From Pseudomonadota bacterium (GTDB lineage Bacteria; Pseudomonadota; Gammaproteobacteria; Acidiferrobacterales; UBA6901): a stretch of DNA of 12,852 bases. Made by a program: the position numbers and the translations under genes. Shown piece after piece: positions 1-6,337 of the stretch. The stretch is taken from positions 1-12,852 of the forward strand of contig JAJXUF010000085.1 of the NCBI GenBank assembly GCA_021783175.1. The letters run 5' to 3'. A model generated the notes under the pieces. The model ran no database searches. It saw only the letters and a list, made by a program, of their open reading frames with translations, and was not told the origin of the DNA. Within the stretch, counting starts at the first letter, position 1, and every line of letters starts with the position of its first letter.

Positions 1-19
1 GCCGCATAGTTGGCTGGCG

Positions 20-64
20 GAGAGCTGTGCGCCACGCTTCCCGTTGCACTGGTGCACAGCTCTC
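20..64. repeat. Strong inverted repeat / hairpin at window start
   Basis: Bases 21-30 (AGAGCTGTGC) are a perfect reverse complement of 54-63. The outer pair G20-C64 and inner pairs up to A34-T50 (with one G-T wobble) extend this to about 15 bp with a 15-base loop. There is no T-run after either arm, so it is not a classical intrinsic terminator. It could be the end of an upstream transcript, part of a leader RNA, or a protein-binding site. I see no gene in bases 1-141. Confidence 0.5.
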
Positions 65-122
65 TCCTGCCCTAGGACAAGAAATCACTAGCCTTTGCCG
101 CGCAATGCGGATATAGTCTCGC

Positions 123-140
123 ATCCTCCATTCGGAGGAT
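123..140 (+). promoter_or_regulatory. Hairpin that buries a Shine-Dalgarno sequence
   Basis: ATCCTCC (123-129) pairs perfectly with GGAGGAT (134-140) across a 4-base loop. The right arm contains GGAGG (134-138), the only good ribosome-binding sequence before the GTG at 142. If transcribed, the 7-bp stem would hide that site, as RNA thermometers and other start-site switches do. The pairing is seen directly; a regulatory role is inferred. No T-run follows immediately, so a terminator is less likely. Confidence 0.45.
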
Positions 141-141
141 T

Positions 142-252
142 GTGACGTTTCTGACCTTTCCTGTGCTTTTTTTCATCACTGGCTTCCTGGTTGGCGACGT
201 ACGGCGCCTTATGCAATACCGGCGCCACATGGAGCCGAACCAGGTGCGGTGA
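142..252 (+). CDS. Candidate 36-residue single-helix membrane peptide
   Basis: This short frame starts with GTG and ends with TGA. The product has a hydrophobic segment at residues 2-18 (TFLTFPVLFFITGFLVG) followed by an arginine-rich tail (RRLMQYRRHMEPNQVR). That is the layout of a one-helix inner-membrane peptide with its basic end in the cytoplasm. GGAGG at 134-138 lies 3 bases before the GTG, which is tight, and sits inside a hairpin. The frame is open back to a TAG at 73-75 with no other usual start codon. It ends 82 bases before the rhlE start on the same strand and could share its transcript. I do not recognise a family. A chance frame is possible because it is short. Confidence 0.35.
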   Translation: MTFLTFPVLFFITGFLVGDVRRLMQYRRHMEPNQVR

Positions 253-334
253 TTGCCCAGTGCAATTCCGCCGATACGGCTGTGTTTAACTTTTCAATTA
301 TTGTTTGCCGATCGGTGGCAAACTGGGGAACATT

Positions 335-1678
335 GTGTCTTTTAAAGAACTGAATCTAAATTCGAAACTATTGCAGGCCGTCGAGGCCAGCGGCTTTGAC
401 AAACCAAGCGACATCCAGCAGCAGGCGATTCCAGTAGTGCTGGCTGGTCGAGATCTTCTGGCCTCGGCCAGAACTGGCAGCGGCAAAACAGCCGCGTTCG
501 TACTTCCCGCTCTGCAGCGCCTGCTTGAATCGACACCGGCCAGAGGCAACGGACCACGCGTGCTTGTTCTTACTCCAACTCGCGAGCTGGCCATGCAGGT
601 GAGCGACAACATCCAACAATTAGGTCGCTTCTGTCGATTCTCAAGCGGCAGCGTCGTTGGCGGCATGCCCTATCCGCCGCAAATCCGACTGCTACGGCAA
701 CCATTGGATCTGCTTGTGGCTACGCCGGGCCGCCTCATGGATCATATGGAACAGGGGCGCGTCGATTTCGCGCGTCTCGAAATTCTGGTACTGGACGAAG
801 CGGATCGCATGCTAGACATGGGTTTTGTCAATGCGATCAAGACTATTGTTGCCGCCACACCGGCAACCCGCCAGACGCTTCTATTCTCGGCGACGCTCGA
901 GGGACGCATTCTTGCGACTGCCGGTCAGGTTCTGAAGAATCCGGCTCGAATCCAGCTGGTAACCAACAGCCAGCAGCATGAATCCATTTGCCAGCGCGTC
1001 CACCAAGCCGACAATCCAGCGCACAAGCACGACTTGCTGACCCATTACCTGGACAGCAGCGCCGTCACCCAGGCGGTGATATTTACGGCGACGAAACGTG
1101 GCGCCGACAAGCTGGCTAAGACACTCGTTGCCAAGGGCCACCCAAGCGCAGCCCTGCACGGCGACATGGGTCAAAACATGCGCAAACGCACGGTTGACCG
1201 CATGCGAAATGGTCAGGTGAGGCTGCTGGTGGCGACGGATGTCGCGGCTCGCGGTCTGGACATCCGTGGAATCAGCCACGTCATCAATTTCGACTTGCCG
1301 ATGGTGGCCGAGGATTATATCCACCGTATAGGCCGTACCGGCCGCGGCGGCGATACCGGTACTGCAGTTTCCTTTGTTGGACCGGAAGACCGAGCCAAAC
1401 TGGTGGGGATCGAACGACTCGTAGGACGCAAACTCGAGCGGGAGATAATTCCTGGCTTGGAACCAACTCTGCCAGAGCGGCGAACCGTTAATCCTAACCC
1501 GAAAGGGCGCGGAAAATCGAGGCGTCCGCACAATCCGGCAGCGGCTAGCGGGAAGCCAGGAAATAGATCACACGCGCAAGCTGGCCGGGGTCAAGGACAA
1601 CGTGGGCAAGGCCAAGGTGGTGGGCAACACTTGAATTCCCAACCACGCCGCAGTCGATCTGCCCCATTCGTAGGCTAA
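335..1678 (+). CDS. rhlE: DEAD-box ATP-dependent RNA helicase, RhlE type
   Basis: A 447-residue DEAD-box RNA helicase that unwinds short RNA duplexes, a group that in bacteria acts in ribosome assembly, RNA decay and cold adaptation. All core motifs are visible: Q motif near residues 20-33, Walker A ARTGSGKT (45-52), PTRELA, TPGRL, DEAD (154-157), SAT (185-187), ATDVAARGLDI, and HRIGRTGR (330-337). After the two RecA-like domains (to about residue 370) comes a basic Gly/Arg/Gln-rich tail (RGQGQRGQGQGG) typical of RhlE RNA-binding tails. I chose GTG at 335 because the protein then begins with the usual SFKEL sequence and GGGGA lies 6-10 bases upstream. A TTG at 305 would add ten unconserved residues. 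RhlE versus another RhlE-like paralogue is likely but not certain. It converges on the methyltransferase gene. Confidence 0.93.
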   Translation: MSFKELNLNSKLLQAVEASGFDKPSDIQQQAIPVVLAGRDLLASARTGSGKTAAFVLPALQRLLESTPARGNGPRVLVLTPTRELAMQVSDNIQQLGRFCRFSSGSVVGGMPYPPQIRLLRQPLDLLVATPGRLMDHMEQGRVDFARLEILVLDEADRMLDMGFVNAIKTIVAATPATRQTLLFSATLEGRILATAGQVLKNPARIQLVTNSQQHESICQRVHQADNPAHKHDLLTHYLDSSAVTQAVIFTATKRGADKLAKTLVAKGHPSAALHGDMGQNMRKRTVDRMRNGQVRLLVATDVAARGLDIRGISHVINFDLPMVAEDYIHRIGRTGRGGDTGTAVSFVGPEDRAKLVGIERLVGRKLEREIIPGLEPTLPERRTVNPNPKGRGKSRRPHNPAAASGKPGNRSHAQAGRGQGQRGQGQGGGQHLNSQPRRSRSAPFVG

Positions 1679-1695
1679 TTTGACGCAAAACAGCT

Positions 1696-1723
1696 CTTGT
1701 CCGCCAGATCTCTGGCGGACGAG
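1696..1723. terminator. Hairpin terminator between convergent rhlE and tpm
   Basis: GTCCGCCAGA (1699-1708) pairs with TCTGGCGGAC (1711-1720), and outer bases 1696-1698 with 1721-1723 add about three pairs, one of them a wobble. It lies in the 63 bases between two converging stop codons, where a shared terminator is expected. The T-runs are short and distant on both sides (GCTTTCGTTT on plus, GCTGTTTTG on minus), so termination may be weak or partly Rho-assisted. Confidence 0.65.
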
Positions 1724-1741
1724 TCGCTCGCTTGCTTTCGT

Positions 1742-2401
1742 TTAGCGGTGTGGTCTGAGGTGAAACACCTTTTCCACAAGCCGCGTGAGGCCACGCGCCC
1801 GGAAGCGCGGATTCTCATCGAGAATATCTTTCGTGTACAGGTGTTCCACTTCGTAACGCCCTTCGTAAAGAAGGCGTACTTCGTTCTCGGCGACGGGAAA
1901 AGGCGGGCCAGGCATTTCTGCTTCTGGATATTCCATCACAACCAGCAACATCTGCGCGTGCGGCGGAAGTAGCGCAACTAGTTTCGCGACATAATCGGCA
2001 CGCATCTCATGCGGCAAAGCGATAAGCGCGGCGCGATCATATACTGCCACAACATCGCTTGTATCGACCTCGGCTAAATCAAAGAAATCTCCTCGCAACA
2101 GCGTAATGCCATCGGATTCCCAACGATCAAAAGGCGGCCGTGCTGTGACCTGGACTGCAAGGCGATTTTCGGCAAAGAAATCGCGTACCGCGATCGGACT
2201 GAGCTCAACACCCAATATCCGATAACCCTGGGCGCGCAACCACAACATGTCTCGCGTTCGCCCGCAAAGCGGCACTAAAATCGTGCCGCCGGCTGGCGCC
2301 TGAAGGCGATTCCAGTATTCCTGCAAGTGAAGATTAACTTCGGCTTGGTGAAAGCCAATCTCATTATTTTGCCATCGCTCAAGCCAAAAATCGGAATCCA
2401 T
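1742..2401 (-). CDS. tpm: Thiopurine S-methyltransferase-type methyltransferase
   Basis: A 219-residue, SAM-dependent methyltransferase of the TPMT family, the usual length for bacterial members. Bacterial TPMTs methylate thiopurines, and some methylate selenium or tellurium oxyanions to volatile forms; the natural substrate here cannot be read from sequence. Family signatures are clear: WLERW followed by GFHQAEVN (6-23), SAM-binding VPLCGRTRDMLWL (43-55) then GVELS (64-68), and DRAALIALP (122-130). In most relatives I know, the loop reads CGKSxDM, so CGRTRDM is a mild variant. The ATG at 2401 is preceded by GGAGG at a good distance; the open frame reaches 2470, but those 23 residues are not family-like. 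A plausible sigma70 promoter lies just upstream, so it is probably transcribed alone. Confidence 0.9.
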   Translation of the reverse strand: MDSDFWLERWQNNEIGFHQAEVNLHLQEYWNRLQAPAGGTILVPLCGRTRDMLWLRAQGYRILGVELSPIAVRDFFAENRLAVQVTARPPFDRWESDGITLLRGDFFDLAEVDTSDVVAVYDRAALIALPHEMRADYVAKLVALLPPHAQMLLVVMEYPEAEMPGPPFPVAENEVRLLYEGRYEVEHLYTKDILDENPRFRARGLTRLVEKVFHLRPHR

Positions 2402-2428
2402 GAATTTTCCTCCAGGTAAATTGGTGGC

Positions 2429-2456
2429 AGTATGAAATGTCATTCGCCTTCGGCAA
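2429..2456 (-). promoter_or_regulatory. Possible sigma70 promoter of tpm
   Basis: On the minus strand, TTGCCG (2451-2456) and CATACT (2429-2434) are spaced 16 bases apart; each matches its consensus at 4 of 6 positions. Transcription would start near 2422, leaving about 20 bases before the ATG, which include the GGAGG ribosome-binding site. The fit is moderate and could be chance. Confidence 0.4.
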
Positions 2457-2524
2457 GGCTCATCGCGCACAAATCCGCGAATTTGACACTATTTGGCCTT
2501 CCCATCGCGTTCGCTCTTTGGTGG

Positions 2525-3448
2525 TTATTGGCTTGGAAAAACCCGGCGCGCTGCCCACTTTGAAAATTCCGCACGGGTGCAGCTTTTTGTATGACGCGAC
2601 CCCCGCCCTTCGACTACCCGGTAGGTTACCATTTGCTTTTCGGAATCGGACGAGACCGATTCTTCAATAATTTCCCGCACCGACCAGCCGGCACCATGCC
2701 TTCCATTCGTGTAATAGTGGCCGACCCGAATCTGTCGCGGTGTGACATGCTGCTTTTCGGCATGCTCCAGCGTCAGGGCAAAAAGTCTCTGGAGATCCTC
2801 GGTTGCAATATCAACGATCAGATCCATGTCCTCAAGCGCCTGCTCGATATTATGTTTATCCAGAAGTCGGGTAGCGCGACTATGACCTCTTCCCGGCACG
2901 TCCGTAAACCGCATCAGATTTGCAGGATACCTGCGCCAAGGAAACACGCTGTTGAAAAACACCGCTACCGCCAAAATAACCAGCACATTCAGAAGCGTGG
3001 GCATCAGCACATATTTGTAGCCCAGGGCATGAATCACCGGTCCGCCGATAACCGCTGCGAGTGCAGTCGCTCCACCGGGCGGATGAATACAGCTCAATAG
3101 ATGCATCGCGCCGATCGCCAGCCCCACGGCAAGACTGGCTGCCAAGAACGGCTCAGGCACGACTTGATAACAAGTAACACCCACAGCAGCCGATACTAGG
3201 TGTCCTCCAAATACCGACCACGGCGTGGACAAACGGCCATGTGGCACTGCAAAAAGAAGAACCGCTGAAGCGCCCATGGACGGTATGATCAAGGCGGCGC
3301 TCGTGGTTCCCAATATCTTGTAGCTGATCCCGACCACAAGAAAAATACTCACGGCGCCGCCAAGCGTCGCGACCAGCTTTTCTGCTGTACTTACTGTTTC
3401 ACGTTCAATCCCAAAAAAATGCTGTAGCTGTGTGAGGAAAGTTTGCAT
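2525..3448 (-). CDS. HPP-family integral membrane protein with atypical C-terminal domain
   Basis: A 307-residue protein whose first 170 residues are an HPP-family membrane domain. Hydrophobic helices lie near residues 29-46, 50-68, 80-97, 102-118, 125-140 and 147-168, and the namesake motif is CIHPPGGATAL (120-130). A plant HPP protein has been linked to plastid nitrite transport; bacterial substrates are mostly unknown. The cytoplasmic part starts with a helical linker (residues 199-235) like the one that leads into CBS domains in many HPP proteins. It then continues with a short module of about 65 residues (VGHYYTNG, GWSVREI, VTYRVVEG, RAEFSKWA) and no CBS pair. The ATG at 3448 lacks a strong Shine-Dalgarno sequence. 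A perfect TATAAT lies about 60 bases upstream. The small membrane gene at 3621-3833 precedes it on the same strand. Confidence 0.85.
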   Translation of the reverse strand: MQTFLTQLQHFFGIERETVSTAEKLVATLGGAVSIFLVVGISYKILGTTSAALIIPSMGASAVLLFAVPHGRLSTPWSVFGGHLVSAAVGVTCYQVVPEPFLAASLAVGLAIGAMHLLSCIHPPGGATALAAVIGGPVIHALGYKYVLMPTLLNVLVILAVAVFFNSVFPWRRYPANLMRFTDVPGRGHSRATRLLDKHNIEQALEDMDLIVDIATEDLQRLFALTLEHAEKQHVTPRQIRVGHYYTNGRHGAGWSVREIIEESVSSDSEKQMVTYRVVEGRGSRHTKSCTRAEFSKWAARRVFPSQ

Positions 3449-3505
3449 GGATTTTGTACTGTATTAGGGACCCAAAACTAGCGTGACGCCAGTGACCGGC
3501 GACGG

Positions 3506-3511
3506 ATTATA
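3506..3511 (-). promoter_or_regulatory. Perfect -10 element before the HPP gene
   Basis: The minus strand reads TATAAT here, 57 bases upstream of the HPP start codon, giving a start near 3499 and a leader of about 50 bases. No good -35 hexamer lies 16-18 bases upstream, so the promoter would need an activator or is weak. A run of eight T (minus strand, 3548-3555) lies further upstream without a clear stem. Confidence 0.4.
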
Positions 3512-3620
3512 CACAGCACGGCCAAACGCGCCTACGCGCAAATCACCAAAAAAAAGGGGGAAATAAAGAAACGGTCCTATGCGGCTGAAAACAACAGCTG
3601 CGCAATGGCCAACCAGGCAT

Positions 3621-3833
3621 TTACGCCACCCCCACCAACATCGCAATAAGAAAGATAAGCGACACGAGGATGAGACTTCCGCTCCAAAATATCAGCCAGC
3701 GCTGCCGACCGTACATGCTAAGGCGAAGCAGGATAGCTCCGATCACCAGCGATAGCACAGCGGTAAAAAGAAGCACGTGATTGCTGCTGGCAAGGCCAGG
3801 GTGGGCGGGAGAATGACCAATGCGATAGCGCAT
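3621..3833 (-). CDS. Small two-helix membrane protein, unknown function
   Basis: A 70-residue product with a polar N-terminus, one hydrophobic helix at about residues 19-37, a short basic loop (RLSMYGRQR) and a second helix at about 47-69 that runs to the C-terminus. It should sit in the inner membrane as a hairpin with the positively charged loop in the cytoplasm. I recognise no family. ATG at 3833 is chosen; a TTG at 3854 in frame would add seven residues (MELPTVT). Neither start has a convincing Shine-Dalgarno sequence, which lowers confidence. It lies 172 bases upstream of the HPP gene on the same strand, so a functional link is possible but the gap and an intervening -10 element argue for separate transcription. 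Confidence 0.55.
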   Translation of the reverse strand: MRYRIGHSPAHPGLASSNHVLLFTAVLSLVIGAILLRLSMYGRQRWLIFWSGSLILVSLIFLIAMLVGVA

Positions 3834-4023
3834 AGTTACTGTAGGCAGTTCCAATCAGAACACATTTGTCGGGGCTTGAGATATTCCACACTAAGGTCGT
3901 CGCCGAGGTGGGTCACCAAGCGATCACGTCCAGTCGCTAACGCTCTTTACAATCGGGGTGGGCAGGCAGCGTTTTGCGCAGTCGCTTTGCCATCACACAT
4001 GACCACTTCCTGATACCCGCGGC

Positions 4024-4938
4024 TTACATAGCACCATAAGGTTCCACGCTGTAGCGTACCCACAAATGATGCGCGCCACCCGGCGCGATCGTCACCACGT
4101 CATCCGCGGCATTGGCGCTTTCAACGCATACCATGTTGAGGTAGCCGTCCTCACCAAAGTCACCCATTTTTGCCGCCTTTTCGATCCACGGATTCCACAC
4201 CACCGTCGTGCGGCTTCCGCGCTTGCCGATGCGAATACGGCGGCGCAACGTCGGGTCCTCGATCACGCACTCTGCAGTCGATTCGAGATAGATCCTATCG
4301 GTCTCGGCTTCGATGACAACAGGGCCGGATTGTTGCTTGCGTCGCCCGCCGTCGACCTTGTCGAAATAGGAACAACCGTCCAAGCCTTGAATGGTAATTT
4401 TACGAACGTCACCTACTTCGAAGTAGGTATGCAGCGCATCGCCGATCGTTATTGGGGCGCTGTCTAAATTGTGCGTAACCAAATCGAACTCAAGCGCATT
4501 GCCCACGGTAATATGGCTCTCCAGCCGCGACGCAGCCGGCCATTGCCGCCTTGAAGCATCACTCTGAACAAGCTCAAAAGAAAGTCTAGTTCTCCCGTCT
4601 GCCAAGTGCTCCGTACCCGTCACTTGCCAGGGTACCGTGCGCGCGAAGCCGTGTCCCGGGAAAGTCGAATCCGTCGCGTGCGGACCGAACCATGGCCAGC
4701 AAACTGGCATGCCTCCGCGAATAGACTTGCCCGGCGCATATTTAGCTGCGCGGGAAAGCCAGATCACCGGTTGCGCGTCAGGCTGCATCCAGGTCATTAC
4801 ATGCGCCCCCTGTAGTGCTATGGTTGCGGCTGCCTGATCGTTGGTCACCTCCACTATGGCGAGTCCACCGGGGCCTTCCTTGAAAGTTACACGATCTTGC
4901 ATACCGAAACGCCTGTTGAGGGCGTAAAAATCAGTCAT
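4024..4938 (-). CDS. D-hexose-6-phosphate mutarotase-like protein (YeaD family)
   Basis: A 304-residue member of the galactose mutarotase-like superfamily, closest in motifs to glucose-6-phosphate 1-epimerases (E. coli YeaD, yeast Ymr099c). These interconvert alpha and beta anomers of hexose 6-phosphates in the cytoplasm. Family hallmarks are IRGGMPVCWPWFGPH (73-87), GHGFAR (95-100), DALHTYFEV (167-175), VVWNPW (246-251) and MVCVE (269-273). By family comparison H170 and E273 are the likely catalytic pair and the arginines R74 and R100 likely phosphate contacts. ATG at 4938 has AAGGTGGG upstream and gives a family-typical beginning. The open frame reaches 5148, but that extension crosses the likely promoter and looks non-coding. 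It appears to be a single-gene unit; the next gene downstream is nearly 200 bases away. Confidence 0.88.
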   Translation of the reverse strand: MTDFYALNRRFGMQDRVTFKEGPGGLAIVEVTNDQAAATIALQGAHVMTWMQPDAQPVIWLSRAAKYAPGKSIRGGMPVCWPWFGPHATDSTFPGHGFARTVPWQVTGTEHLADGRTRLSFELVQSDASRRQWPAASRLESHITVGNALEFDLVTHNLDSAPITIGDALHTYFEVGDVRKITIQGLDGCSYFDKVDGGRRKQQSGPVVIEAETDRIYLESTAECVIEDPTLRRRIRIGKRGSRTTVVWNPWIEKAAKMGDFGEDGYLNMVCVESANAADDVVTIAPGGAHHLWVRYSVEPYGAM

Positions 4939-4990
4939 ATTTGAGCCCACCTTAAATATTGCGAAATGCGCCGCCTGCCGTGCAACCCGC

Positions 4991-5018
4991 ATTGTAACCT
5001 GCCATGCGTATCTGCGAA
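4991..5018 (-). promoter_or_regulatory. Probable sigma70 promoter of the mutarotase gene
   Basis: On the minus strand, TTCGCA (5013-5018, 4 of 6 consensus bases) and TACAAT (4991-4996, 5 of 6) are 16 bases apart. Transcription would begin near 4984, giving a leader of about 46 bases. One GCGAAAT motif (plus strand, 5014-5020) overlaps the -35 element. Confidence 0.45.
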
Positions 5019-5294
5019 ATCTCGTGTGACAATGCATCCTTATAACTGGATTACCATCAATGCGGAATTTCGCACGGCGCGATCCTATTGCCAACCTCGC
5101 AGCCGATAACCGAACGACAAGCAACTCTTCCGCCTGGACTGCCCGCAAGCGTCACTCATGAAGGAACACCCGGATCGGCAGTTCGGCAAGGACTGGCCCT
5201 CCTGCCATCTCGAATTATGGCAAGTGCATCGCCTGCTGGATTACAAAAGGCCCATCCATCGCCGTTTTTTCCTAGAAACACAGGGATATTTGCA

Positions 5295-5338
5295 CTGATC
5301 TGGATCAAAACAATTGATCGGCAACCTGTGTATATAAA
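5295..5338 (+). promoter_or_regulatory. FNR/Anr-type box with class II promoter
   Basis: CTGATCTGGATCAA (5295-5308) matches the FNR/Anr/Dnr consensus TTGAT-N4-ATCAA at 9 of 10 positions. A -10-like TATATAAA lies at 5331-5338, so transcription should start near 5343-5345, placing the box centre at about -41.5 to -43.5. That is the position of FNR sites at class II promoters, which often lack a good -35 element, as here. The downstream leader is about 110 bases. The target operon carries a hibernation-factor gene, and genes for such factors and universal stress proteins are known FNR/Anr targets in several proteobacteria. Control by oxygen limitation is inferred. Confidence 0.7.
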
Positions 5339-5410
5339 AGAATCAGGACATGGTATATCAATTCAATACGCCAATAATGCCGGTCCTGCTTAAAGGCACT
5401 ACAAGACACA

Positions 5411-5437
5411 GGGTTGAACGCGGGATGAGCAACCCGC
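5411..5437 (+). promoter_or_regulatory. Leader with two mutually exclusive small hairpins
   Basis: GGGTTG (5411-5416) can pair with CAACCC (5430-5435), and GCGGG (5420-5424) with CCCGC (5433-5437). The two stems share bases 5433-5435, so only one can form. They lie just ahead of the GAGGAGG ribosome-binding site at 5443-5449. This may modulate translation, but both stems are short. Confidence 0.25.
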
Positions 5438-5454
5438 ATACCGAGGAGGCAACC

Positions 5455-5694
5455 ATGACCAGCCATATCAATGTGGTAGAAGTCGGCGCCCCTGATCCTG
5501 AACTGCGCAATTCGCCCGTATTCGACGACACCGCCCAGGATTCCAGTACGTACGAATTCGACGTGGAAAGCAGCCTGTGCTATTTCAACGATCTCGGTTA
5601 CCGTATTGGCGACTACATCTGCAGCGGTGCCGAGTTACTGCACTGCGAAGAACGGGGTATCTGGGTACGCAAGGGTTCCTGCTATGGCAAATGA
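5455..5694 (+). CDS. 79-residue cysteine-containing protein, unknown function
   Basis: This small soluble protein has an acidic N-terminal half, probably flexible (residues 1-38), and a compact C-terminal half with four cysteines (42, 56, 64, 76) and aromatic residues: LCYFNDLGYRIGDYICSG, then HCEERGIWVRKGSC. The C-x-Y-N-x(3)-Y-x(2)-G then C then W pattern is loosely like DUF1496-type small proteins, but I cannot assign it. The cysteines could bind metal or form disulfides. ATG at 5455 is chosen because GAGGAGG lies 5 bases upstream; the frame is open back to 5350, but that part is the promoter leader. It is the first gene of a probable operon, 48 bases before the hibernation-factor gene, and should be FNR/Anr-controlled. 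No signal peptide is visible. Confidence 0.75.
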   Translation: MTSHINVVEVGAPDPELRNSPVFDDTAQDSSTYEFDVESSLCYFNDLGYRIGDYICSGAELLHCEERGIWVRKGSCYGK

Positions 5695-5742
5695 AACTGC
5701 CGCAGAAGCAAACGCTGCGCCACTACAAACAGGGATATAGCC

Positions 5743-6306
5743 ATGAAAGCTCCACTGCAGATTACGCTACGCGATATGCCCCATTCCGACGCAATCGAAG
5801 CTGCCATACGTAAGAGGGCGGAAAAACTCGAACAGATATCTGACAACATCTTGCGCTGTCACGTCGTGATAGAAGCGACTCATCGTCACAAACATCAGGG
5901 GAAACACTATCAGGTGCGAATCGATGTCACCGTGCCGGGTGACGAGATTGCGATTGGACGCGATCCGACAGAACGGGGCGACCGCGAAGACGTCTACGTA
6001 GCAATCCGCGACGCCTTCGATGCCGCCAAGCGAATGCTCCAAAACCATGGACAACGCATTCGTGGGGAGGTAAAAATCCACGACGTGGCGCGTCATGCCC
6101 GCGTATTTCGCATGTTTCCGGCACAGGAATGCGGCTTCCTGAGAACGCCCGACAACCGCGACATTTATTTTCATCGCAATTGCCTGCGCGATCTGGATTT
6201 CGGCAAGCTTGATGTCGGAACCGAGGTAATCTATTCCGAAGAACAAGGAAACGAAGGTCCACAAGCAGCCTGGGTGGCCTCGGGAAAGCACGATACCGGG
6301 ACGTGA
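5743..6306 (+). CDS. HPF/RaiA ribosome-associated domain fused to a cold-shock domain
   Basis: A 187-residue two-domain protein. Residues 1-108 form an HPF/RaiA (sigma-54 modulation) domain, beta-alpha-beta-beta-beta-alpha in layout, with basic patches (RHKHQGKHYQVRIDV, then AIRDAFDAAKRMLQ) of the kind that bind the 30S decoding region and silence ribosomes. Residues 117-180 form a cold-shock domain: HARVFRMF, GFLRTPDNRDIYFHRN with RNP1-like GFL and RNP2-like IYFHR, then LDVGTEVIYSEEQGNEGPQA. It probably puts ribosomes into a resting state and contacts RNA during energy or oxygen stress. ATG at 5743 has AGGGA 7 bases upstream. It lies 48 bases after the small cysteine protein, under the same FNR-type promoter, and converges on a UspA gene. 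It is not a long HPF: the usual dimerisation domain is absent and the cold-shock domain takes its place. Confidence 0.9.
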   Translation: MKAPLQITLRDMPHSDAIEAAIRKRAEKLEQISDNILRCHVVIEATHRHKHQGKHYQVRIDVTVPGDEIAIGRDPTERGDREDVYVAIRDAFDAAKRMLQNHGQRIRGEVKIHDVARHARVFRMFPAQECGFLRTPDNRDIYFHRNCLRDLDFGKLDVGTEVIYSEEQGNEGPQAAWVASGKHDTGT

Positions 6307-6307
6307 G

Positions 6308-6324
6308 CGCCATCCATTCTGGCG
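6308..6324. terminator. Weak hairpin between convergent hpf-like and usp genes
   Basis: CGCCA (6308-6312) pairs with TGGCG (6320-6324) over a 7-base loop, within the 31 bases between two converging stop codons. No T-run follows on either strand. Position favours a shared terminator; the stem is short. Confidence 0.25.
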
Positions 6325-6337
6325 GCGAACCGTCGGC

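Larger units (their letters stand above)
4939..5454. other. Divergent regulatory region (516 bases without a confident gene)
   Basis: This region separates the mutarotase gene (-) from the FNR-type operon (+). It holds the mutarotase promoter (4991-5018), three copies of GCGAAAT or its complement (4962-4968, 5014-5020, 5067-5073), the FNR-type promoter (5295-5338) and a structured leader (5411-5437). Two short plus-strand frames, 5060-5161 (33 residues) and 5158-5298 (46 residues), overlap by ATGA but lack good ribosome-binding sites and are not called. A longer frame at 5088-5393 runs through the promoter and looks non-coding. Confidence 0.6.

Noticed and set aside
881..1531. 216-residue minus-strand frame inside rhlE
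   Set aside because: It lies wholly antisense to a helicase with every motif intact and its product has no family features, so it is a shadow frame.
2591..3100. 169-residue plus-strand frame inside the HPP gene
   Set aside because: It is antisense to a clear membrane protein with the HPP motif, and its product is histidine/arginine-rich without recognisable features.
3548..3563. Run of eight T on the minus strand as a terminator for the small membrane gene
   Set aside because: No stable stem precedes the T-run, so an intrinsic terminator is not supported.
3937..3993. 18-residue minus-strand frame downstream of the mutarotase (starts MAKRLRK)
   Set aside because: An AGGAAG lies upstream but at 13 bases, a second start in another frame uses it better, and the peptide is too short to judge.
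4939..5148. N-terminal extension of the mutarotase to 5148
   Set aside because: The extra 70 residues are not family-like and cover a good promoter, while ATG 4938 has an AAGGTGGG ribosome-binding sequence.
5088..5393. 101-residue plus-strand frame in the mutarotase/operon intergenic region
   Set aside because: It runs through the FNR box and -10 element, has no ribosome-binding site and no family features.
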